Positions 57,092 to 64,000 of a stretch of DNA of 64,000 nt are shown here, in pieces (position 1 is the stretch's first letter; each line of letters starts with the position of its first letter). The position numbers and the translations under genes are program-made. Source of the DNA: Pyrenochaeta sp. MPI-SDFR-AT-0127 (taxonomy: Eukaryota; Ascomycota; Dothideomycetes; Pleosporales; Cucurbitariaceae). Location of the stretch: NCBI GenBank assembly GCA_020747015.1, contig JAGTJM010000010.1, positions 744,001 to 808,000 of the forward strand. The letters run 5' to 3'. The notes under the pieces were generated by a model. That model did no database searches and had not been told where the DNA came from. It worked only from the letters and a program-made list of their open reading frames with translations.

Positions 57092-57682
57092 ATGTCTGAC
57101 AACGAGAACGGCGATGAGCTCGTAACGAAGCCCTTCAAGTTCGTCACTGGTGAGCTTTTTCCACGCCTCCCGCCAAGTTTCGAGACCAGATGCTAACTCT
57201 TACTCCACAGCTGGTACGCCACCCAAGAGCCCCTAGAGCTTCCTGCCATACTTGCGATATCCAGTAATTGAGCTTCAAATATGCCGTCTTAGGTGCTAAC
57301 GAGCTTCGGCGCCGTGTAGGCTTCGACGCCCGCTTCCCCAACCAGAACCAGACCAAGCACTGCTGGCAGAACTACGTCGATTACCACAAGTGCATCCTTG
57401 CCAAGGGCGAGGAGTTTGCTCCCTGCCGTCAGGTGCGCTACTCTCATAGATGTATGCCTGAATTGAACAAGTACTAATGGCATGTAGTTCCTGTTGGCCT
57501 ATAAGTCTCTGTGCCCAAGTGGCTGGACAGCGCGATGGGACGATCAGCGTGGTAAGCAATCAAATCTCTTTTCGAAAATGCGCCCTCGCTATCTCAATGT
57601 TACGGGAGCAAATGCCGTATAGAAGAAGCGCTGACGAATTGCAACAGAGGCCGGCAACTTCCCTGTCAAGCTCGACCAGTAA
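57092..57682 (+). CDS. COX12: Cytochrome c oxidase subunit 6b / Cox12
   Basis: Five exons: 57092-57149, 57211-57213, 57320-57432, 57488-57551 and 57648-57682, giving 90 residues. The twin Cys motif is complete: C-x9-C (CWQNYVDYHKC) and C-x10-C (CRQFLLAYKSLC), with GFDARFPNQNQTKH before it and WDDQREAGNFP after it. The protein sits on the intermembrane-space side of complex IV. Exon 2 is 3 nt (CTG). Introns 1 (61 bp) and 2 (106 bp) each carry their own GCTAAC branch site and acceptor. Including it gives TAGFDARFP, matching the residue spacing in yeast (TVGFDARFP) and human (TAPFDSRFP). Skipping it stays in frame but drops one residue. Confidence 0.93.
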
Positions 57683-58434
57683 ATAGCTCGCCACGGCGTG
57701 GCTCAGTATGCAATGTTTTCTTATGGGGCAAGAGTGCCGAATCAGAGCCTAGCATTTGCAATTTAGAGCACCTGTATCATAGCGACCGATATCAGCAATG
57801 CAGCTCTGGTTCAAGAATCTTGTCACATTGACCGTCCAGAGCTTCGTGATATCATCACTCAATTCATGGGTTCTGCCCTTTATGCTCTTCCGTTTTTATG
57901 TTCGGCCTAAGAGCACTTCGAAATATGTGAGGAATTGCTCGTGATTTAGTACGTACAATTGACAAAAGGTGCCTGAAATTTACCAAGGCGTTACTTTTTA
58001 AGTATATTGCTGCAGTTTGCGAAAAAATCATGAGGCGCAATGACGTCTACAAATGAACTCACTTCACTATAAGAGCTCCAAGTAAATGGAGGCAAAGCTG
58101 TGAGTAAACAGAGTGGTAGTGTCTACTTGTGCAGTCGGCACAATAAAATAGGAGAGCATAAAGCAGCACGTTCCAATGTGAACAGACCAACATCAGAGGA
58201 GCAACCTGTACATTCCTCGGCTTAATTTGAGAATCTATGGAGACACTCCACTATCAGTTACATGTTTATGAAAGTTTGTCTGTCGTCGTTAGGGACAGAG
58301 CTACCAAATGAGATCCACAACACCGCGCTTCAAAGGCTTCGCTGAATACATGGCAATTTACAAATTTCGTAAACATCGTAAAGGGACCTGGATATGAAAT
58401 GGCTATTAATGACTGGTTCCAGTGTTCGCTGTCC
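57683..58434. other. Convergent intergenic region after COX12
   Basis: 752 bp between convergent 3' ends. The 68-codon minus-strand frame at 58266-58472 is not supported. No element recognised. Confidence 0.55.
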
Positions 58435-59226
58435 TCAAATCGGCCTCGCATTCCCTGCGACCCGGCCCACATACGACGGTCTGTTACACCTTAGCAACGG
58501 ATGACTTGTTCTCCCGTCGTATGCGCTGAGAATTGGCACGTAGGACTGGTAAGGCATGGTCCCCATGAGGGGTTCGTAGAGTCTATGATGATGCTTCAGC
58601 GCCCAATTGGGATCCAGACTTCGCATCGCTTCAATGTCCTCTTCTTCCTCCAGGAGAGCCATAGGTGCTGCGTCGTCGCCCATGGCACTGTCTTTCCGCT
58701 CATGCTTTGATTGCTCCATGACTTCTCCTATACTGAAGAGGGAGGATGACACGGAAGCACGTGCACGGTAATTTAAGTCGTAGGCTTGGCGCGCTTCAGG
58801 GTCTCTGAGCACATCGAAAGCAGCTGTCAACGCCTTGTACTTGGTCGCGTCACTCTGGAAGTAGACTACTCTTAGGCGACGGAAAGCAGAAGTTATCTCG
58901 TCGTCTGATGCTTGAGGTCCAAGTTCTAGGATGGCATAGTGGTCGACAAAATCGGAAGCCTCGTTGGCCGGGGATAGCAGTGAATCGTGCGGCGATAAAG
59001 GCGACACCAGAGGTGTTCTCTGTGCGAGGATAATCGATGCGTCGGAAACATATATGGATGCTCTTTTGGTATGCTGCATCATTGGAAAGCTGGCAATACT
59101 AATCGGCCGTGGTCGCTGGATGGTTTCGGAGCCGTGCCGTTCGTGGTCAACACGTCTTCTCGATCGCAGTGGGCTAATGTTGTATGCATGCATGTGCGAG
59201 TCGGGGTGGGAAGAATAAGAGAGCAT
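58435..59226 (-). CDS. J-like domain protein lacking the HPD motif
   Basis: Single exon, 263 residues. A J-domain pattern covers about residues 93-156: DHYAILELGPQASDDEITSA (helix I/II start), RRLRVVYFQSDATKYKALTA and FDVLRDPEARQAYDLNYRAR (helices III/IV). The invariant HPD tripeptide that stimulates Hsp70 ATPase is absent: the loop reads VVYFQSDATKYK. The domain is therefore J-like, possibly a scaffold or inhibitor of Hsp70 rather than an activator. The rest is low-complexity N-terminal sequence and a C-terminal stretch with an acidic LLEEEEDIEAM and Tyr-rich part. No signal peptide or membrane helix is apparent. Divergent from POP1. Confidence 0.78.
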   Translation of the reverse strand: MLSYSSHPDSHMHAYNISPLRSRRRVDHERHGSETIQRPRPISIASFPMMQHTKRASIYVSDASIILAQRTPLVSPLSPHDSLLSPANEASDFVDHYAILELGPQASDDEITSAFRRLRVVYFQSDATKYKALTAAFDVLRDPEARQAYDLNYRARASVSSSLFSIGEVMEQSKHERKDSAMGDDAAPMALLEEEEDIEAMRSLDPNWALKHHHRLYEPLMGTMPYQSYVPILSAYDGRTSHPLLRCNRPSYVGRVAGNARPI

Positions 59227-59737
59227 TATGTGTCTTCTTCAGGCGAGACAATGGTTACACGAGACAAAGCAGTAAGAATGTGGCCGGTTGCTTAGGCTGT
59301 GTTAAAGGAGAATGCTGTTGTTTGTGTGAGCAAGGTGTGGGAAAACATTGGAGGAGCACCATGCCTATGACCAGGCCCCGGGGCGCAGCGCAAATGCAGG
59401 GGAACGCTGCAACAAGCAGGGGGGTAAATAAAGTGGGACCAGCTCACGGGAGGAGAAATGATATGCTTGTCGGCGTGCGTGGTTCATTCACAAAGGGCGG
59501 CGGGGGGCTTGACATATGAAACAGATAGCTCAGTGTTTGTGTTCCTATTTGACGATTCAGACGTCAGCAGGAAGGGTCCGAGATTTTGTTGGTAGGCTTC
59601 CGGTGCTGCGGAGACTTTCCACATGCACGTGCCGACGCGAATGCACTAGAGTGCGTCTGTCTCGCTAAGGCTCAAGATTTCAGGAACCGTTGGCTGCCGG
59701 CATTTCCACCCACCAAATTCCACGTCATTGGGCAACT
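59227..59737. promoter_or_regulatory. Divergent intergenic region, J-like gene (-) and POP1 (+)
   Basis: 511 bp holding both promoters. G-rich stretches (GGGGGG-type) occur around 59420-59510. No defined site. A frame-compatible ATG at 59690 could extend POP1 by 16 residues. Confidence 0.55.
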
Positions 59738-62290
59738 ATGGCAGACACTTCCAGGAAGAGGAAGCAACCCTCAGATTCGGCCCCAAATGCAAAGCGAGCA
59801 CGCTTCCCGCAAAGGCCGCAACACCACATTGCTGCAACGCCCACCAAGACCGCGTACCCAAATGGCGAAGTCAACGTCAAAAACTTCCTCAAGTCACACG
59901 AGAATGAGATCAGGGCACTGGAACAAGCCATGGGAGCGGCGAAGAAGGGATTGGCGCGACGAGCTTTCCAGGATGTTCCTAGAGAATTGAGGAGGCGGAC
60001 GGCCAGTCATAATCCGCAACGCGTGCCAAAGAGACTAAGGGCCAGGGCACGGCAAGAAGCGAAGGAGGATAACACGCCAATAAGTAGAGGAACGAGCGGA
60101 GGTGGAACTGGGAAAGGGAAGAGCAAGTTCTTGAGGAAGGAAGGGAGGGAGAAGAGCCGGAAAGACTGGGAGACGAGGGCAAAGAGGAGGAAAGAGAATA
60201 ACAATGGCAAGTCTATTCATGGAAAAGACAAGGATGGAGATACACACATGGAGGACGATACAGAGAAGGCAGCGGTACCCACTGCACAGCAGAAGAGCAA
60301 GCGCAGATTCCCAGCCTTAGCCACTCCAGCTACCCCTCCATCGCGATTCCGCCGACGACAGCGAGACAAAACATGGCTACCCACACATGTATGGCACTCA
60401 AAGCGCGCACGCATGACCGATCCAAAGGACCCTCTTTGGAGATTTGCTGTCCCGCTGCAGCCCGGTCTCAAGGCGTACCGTCTCACGCACCGAGCTATAA
60501 CTGAGCGTGGCGCTATTGCATGGGATATGAGCTACATGTCTACAATCAGTCTCGAGGGTGCAGAAACTAGCATTATAGGAATGCTGAGGGGATTACACTT
60601 TGCTGCGGAGAGCGTAGAGGACCCATGGCAAGCCAAAGGAAGGGCTTACAAGTGGAGATGCGGCACAAGAACTTGGGAAGGATGGATCTGCGAAAGAGAG
60701 TCGAATCCATTGGTGAAGATTGCTCGAGTCACTGTCATATGGTGTGTACCAGAAGTGAGCAGTACCAAGAGAAAGGTCTTCATTAGAGTGCATCCAGCTG
60801 CGTTTCTGCAACTGTGGAACGAGGTTGTAAGGATTGCGAAAGTCCAGAAGCCAACTGTGACTGTCCAGGATCTTCGTTTTGAAATCGGGTCCATCGAGGC
60901 AATAGGACCTGCTACGGCGGAAACTCTTTGCTCTGTCCTATCACCGACCATATTGGGGACCTCGCCCGACTCTCCCCAGTCTATTTGGCCAACACTTGCC
61001 TCCATAACGGACGCCGCTTCGTTGCCAGCGGGGGCATTACTCGCGTTCAATATCTCAGACCCTCGGTTTCGCGACCCTCCGGCAGCTACTCCAATATCGC
61101 AGGATGAACAAACCTTGGACTCTTTGACTGAAACGCTTGCGACATGGCCAATCGACAGGGAACGGACTGCGTCATCGATCTTCAACACCAATGCCAGATT
61201 GACTGCCGCGCGATCTATGCCATCCCAAAAATCTATCAACCGTCGAAAAAGTGTATGCACACTTGGCCAGATTCCCGAGGCTCGACCGACCGATCCACAG
61301 ATCCCCATGCTGGTATATGTCTCGCGAGAAACCAAGGCCTGGACTATAATGATTCCATGGAAATGCGTCATGCCAGTATGGCGTGGGATCATGCGCTATC
61401 CCGTATCGACAGGCGGTGCCCCTAGATTTGGTGGACTTAAGGAGAGGCGTCAAGTAATGTTCGAGCGATCAGCGCCACATTTTCCATACGATCACCCTGG
61501 CACCGACTCAGGATGGGATTGGGAGCTGCGGGAACGGGAGGCGAGGGAGCATGAGTGGACAAAGCGCCCAAAGGGGAAAAGGATCGAGTGGTCTACTATT
61601 GATCTTGGTGGTGGCAGGAAGGGTGAGATTGGTGATCCTTGGTCCAATGATTGGGAGCGGTTGCTGCCAGCATCAAAAGAGGCAACAGCAACACCTCAAG
61701 ACGAGGCAGCAAAGCCCCTCACTCGATTCCGACAACTATCTTCCAGCCATGCATCAGCTCGGCTCGAAGGGAAAATGCTCTCTACTGACCATGTTGAGGC
61801 ACCGTATTTGTACACGGTAAAGATCAACATGACTCAACGCGGCACTCCTACTGACTGTGCCCGCATTTATCGGCTTCCAGCAAACAATCCAAAGCTACGC
61901 AGCAAATGGCTATCTTTGATGCCAGTGCTCGGCTCAAAATGTACTCCAAAAAATCAGCAAAGGCGGCCCTTGAGCAACGCGCCGGAGCACATACAGCGCA
62001 AACAGCTTGCAAGGGATTTGCTGGAGCCATCAAAATTTGTTGAAAGCCCACCGAAAGCCGGAGAAGAGGACTATCCGATCGTTCCTGACGAGGATGATCT
62101 AATTGGCTTTGTGACAACGGGCAACTATAATCTCGCCGAGGGTATGCCGACTGCTGTTGCCAACCTGGCTCTGCACAGAGTTGTCGGTGCTGTATCAGGA
62201 GAAACTAGTATTCCGAAAGAGTGTCGTGTGTGCATTGTTAGGCAGGCTGGCAGCACTATCGGTAGATTGGCGACATGGGAGGTGGTTTGA
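59738..62290 (+). CDS. POP1: RNase P/MRP subunit Pop1
   Basis: Single exon, 850 residues, from MADTSRKRKQPSDSAPNAKR. The N-terminal POP1 region contains VNVKNFLKSHENEIRALEQA, RRAFQDVPRELRRRTASHNP and VPKRLRARARQE, a conserved RNA-binding basic segment. A Lys/Arg-rich stretch with apparent nuclear signals follows. THVWHSKRARM and AYRLTHRAITERGAIAWDMS are typical of the family. The POPLD-type region lies near 525-600 (AWTIMIPWKCVMPVWRGIMRY, FPYDHPGTDSGWDWELRERE). The C-terminus has GFVTTGNYNLAEGMPTAVAN. Pop1 is the large scaffold protein of nuclear RNase P (tRNA 5' processing) and RNase MRP (rRNA processing). Several antisense frames, the longest at 60646-61392, are shadows. Confidence 0.95.
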   Translation: MADTSRKRKQPSDSAPNAKRARFPQRPQHHIAATPTKTAYPNGEVNVKNFLKSHENEIRALEQAMGAAKKGLARRAFQDVPRELRRRTASHNPQRVPKRLRARARQEAKEDNTPISRGTSGGGTGKGKSKFLRKEGREKSRKDWETRAKRRKENNNGKSIHGKDKDGDTHMEDDTEKAAVPTAQQKSKRRFPALATPATPPSRFRRRQRDKTWLPTHVWHSKRARMTDPKDPLWRFAVPLQPGLKAYRLTHRAITERGAIAWDMSYMSTISLEGAETSIIGMLRGLHFAAESVEDPWQAKGRAYKWRCGTRTWEGWICERESNPLVKIARVTVIWCVPEVSSTKRKVFIRVHPAAFLQLWNEVVRIAKVQKPTVTVQDLRFEIGSIEAIGPATAETLCSVLSPTILGTSPDSPQSIWPTLASITDAASLPAGALLAFNISDPRFRDPPAATPISQDEQTLDSLTETLATWPIDRERTASSIFNTNARLTAARSMPSQKSINRRKSVCTLGQIPEARPTDPQIPMLVYVSRETKAWTIMIPWKCVMPVWRGIMRYPVSTGGAPRFGGLKERRQVMFERSAPHFPYDHPGTDSGWDWELREREAREHEWTKRPKGKRIEWSTIDLGGGRKGEIGDPWSNDWERLLPASKEATATPQDEAAKPLTRFRQLSSSHASARLEGKMLSTDHVEAPYLYTVKINMTQRGTPTDCARIYRLPANNPKLRSKWLSLMPVLGSKCTPKNQQRRPLSNAPEHIQRKQLARDLLEPSKFVESPPKAGEEDYPIVPDEDDLIGFVTTGNYNLAEGMPTAVANLALHRVVGAVSGETSIPKECRVCIVRQAGSTIGRLATWEVV

Positions 62291-62596
62291 ATAGTCTATT
62301 ACATCGAGATACCCCAAAACACGGATGAATTCAACACCCTTTCTATCATCCATGTAACATGTACAGCTATTTGAGGACTCTATAGCCCCACACCCAACAG
62401 TGGAAACACCACGGAAGTGTGCTATTCGTGCTGTGTGGGGTAGGTTAGTAAGCCTCGCAGGGGTGATGTGTGGCGCTAAACGGCCCCGAGGCAGGGATAC
62501 TATCGATATCTCCCGAAATTGCGCTAACGTCTCAGCACATGCGCAGTGCCAACAACCGTCCTTCAGCCCTGAACGCAATCGTGGAGGGTCAGCAGC
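62291..62596. other. Intergenic between POP1 and SGF11
   Basis: 306 bp between two + strand genes. It contains the POP1 3' end and SGF11 promoter. Nothing recognisable. Confidence 0.6.
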
Positions 62597-63910
62597 ATGT
62601 CTGAGGACCGACCGGCAGGCGACCAGGGCGAAGGCGTCGAGTCTGCCGTCGATTTATCAAGAGACATCCTGGCAGAACTGGTAGGCTGACCCTGACCCGC
62701 CCCCCCGAACCTGAAAGTTGCCATTGCTAAGCTTTAGGGATATGTGTAGACTAGGGATATCCTCGAAGACTTGCTGAGCAACATCGTCTTCAGCACCGCT
62801 CTCTCATGCCATCGATCGGAAAAACTGCTTCGCATGCAGTCTGCCGCTACGCAAGCCGAGTCCATCGCCCTTTCAAGCCTCGAACCGCAGTCGCAGAAAC
62901 AGAACACAAACGGCTCGACCATACCAATTGCTGAGACATCAGCAGCCAAATACGAGAATGGGCGGGTTTTCTTAAAGGGCAACCCTCTCAAGACAACACC
63001 TGAGATAATATGTCCGCACTGCAAGCTCCCCCGGCTGATGCACCCGATCATGGGTAAGGGGATGCAGAACCCGGACCTGACAAAGGAGTACTGCATGCTG
63101 TATCCGTGGGTGCAAAGGTCAGGGCATGATGTCTATGGCAACCCGTTCCCGACAGACATGGCTAAGAGCAAGAAGGAGCGTGAGCTCATCAAACAGCAAC
63201 AGAAGAACGCCGAGAAAGAAAGCGTGGGCACACCAGGTTCACAAGATACAGACATGGCTGGTGGCGACACCAAGGAGATCAAGCTAAATACTGGCGGGAA
63301 ACCAGCGAGCTATATTCCATGGCACACGTGTCCGAACTGCAAGCGCAGCTTGCTCATAACACGCTTTGCACAACATCTAGAGAAATGTTTAGGTATCAGC
63401 GGGAGACAAAGCTCACGGAATGCGATGGCAAAAATTGCAGGCCAGAACGGGTCAGGCTCGGGCCTCGGCAACACGCCACTTGGGAGCAGAATGGGCACGC
63501 CAGCACCGGGCTCGCAAGACGCCACTTCAGTACCAATGGCGAAGAGCAAATCCAAAGGCATATCTCCCGTGAAAAAGCTCACCGCTGCCGACGATGATGA
63601 CGAACTCGGCCTTGACAATGACACCCCCGAGCGTAAGAAGATAAAGAAGAAGAGCTCGTACGTCAAGAAAGCGGATCGTGACAGATCAAGTATGGGCGGC
63701 ACGCTGAAAGTCAAGCTGAAGTCGAGTGGCAAGCCGGACTTGGAAAGGAGGCAGAGTGAGCTGAGCGAACGAAGTGACGGGAAGAGAGACAGAGATGCCG
63801 ACGAGGGAGGTGATGGCGCACCTCAGAAAAAGAAGATCAAGCTCAGTCTGGGCAAAGGAGAAAATGGAAAGGGTAGGGAGAGTACGGAGCCGGCGTCTGC
63901 AGCGGACTAA
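62597..63910 (+). CDS. SGF11: SAGA-associated factor Sgf11-like (DUB module)
   Basis: Two exons, 62597-62680 and 62750-63910 (69-bp intron, GCTAAG branch site), giving 414 residues. Exon 1 gives MSEDRPAGDQGEGVESAVDL, and the N-terminal helix continues across the splice (ILAEL then TRDILEDLLSNIVFSTALSC). A Cys-containing block follows (ICPHCKLPRLMHP...YCMLYPW), then the Sgf11-type zinc finger near residue 222 (CPNCKRSLLITRFAQHLEKC), with LGISGRQSSRNA. The C-terminal half is Lys/Ser-rich and disordered. Sgf11 binds Ubp8, Sus1 and Sgf73 in the SAGA deubiquitinase module, which removes ubiquitin from histone H2B. It is much longer than yeast Sgf11 and closer in size to metazoan ATXN7L3. Bases 63911-64000 are its 3' flank. 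Confidence 0.85.
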
Positions 63911-64000
63911 TCGCAAGGGAGCCTTTGAGATGATATGCTTCGCATTGAATCGAAAACGGGTGTAGGTGTATTTGTACAACGACAGGGCAGCATCGATAGG

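Noticed and set aside
60646..61392. 248-codon minus-strand frame
   Set aside because: Antisense shadow of the POP1 exon, with no domain of its own.

Overview
This window is nuclear DNA from a filamentous ascomycete. Genes are split by short introns (mostly 46-61 bp) with GT donors, GCTAAC/GCTGAC-like branch sites and AG acceptors. The conserved proteins (MtfA-type C2H2 factor, Sid2/Dbf2 kinase, Smc5, Sec31, Pop1, Sgf11, Cox12) are of filamentous-fungal type, and a Dothideomycete is my best guess. No bacterial, viral, CRISPR or rRNA features were seen, and no tRNA gene could be supported.

Layout. 1-11.8 kb is gene-poor, holding only an mtfA-like zinc-finger regulator (6172-7387) inside very long non-coding flanks. 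11.8-20.7 kb holds a secreted CREG-like protein (-), ribosomal protein S30, a mitochondrial Fmp46-type protein and a 1,614-residue RRM protein. 20.7-26.2 kb is AT-rich and gene-poor, with one unrecognised intronless gene (23184-23936) and a small Cys-rich ORF. 26.2-37.8 kb is a conserved block: fumarase (-), a RING-finger protein, Sid2/Dbf2 kinase and SMC5. 38.7-50 kb is a surface/secretome block: a secreted protein, a single-pass membrane protein, an M14 carboxypeptidase, a disordered protein, a GMC oxidoreductase and a second single-pass membrane protein (-). 51-64 kb is a compact housekeeping block: SEC31 (-), an RRM protein, an NDUFA4/MLRQ-like respiratory subunit (-), COX12, a J-like protein (-), POP1 and SGF11.

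The genes serve separate core functions: TCA cycle and respiratory chain, COPII transport, septation/mitotic-exit signalling, DNA repair, RNase P/MRP, the SAGA deubiquitinase module, and extracellular hydrolysis/oxidation. They do not form one pathway. No clear new multi-gene system was found. The strongest observations are at the gene-structure level: microexons of 3, 5, 13 and 16 nt, each between introns with their own branch sites; a divergent promoter shared by two respiratory-chain subunits; in-frame stop-free introns in the Sid2-like kinase and in FMP46; and a J-like domain without HPD. All exon models were worked out by hand from splice signals, frame and family conservation.
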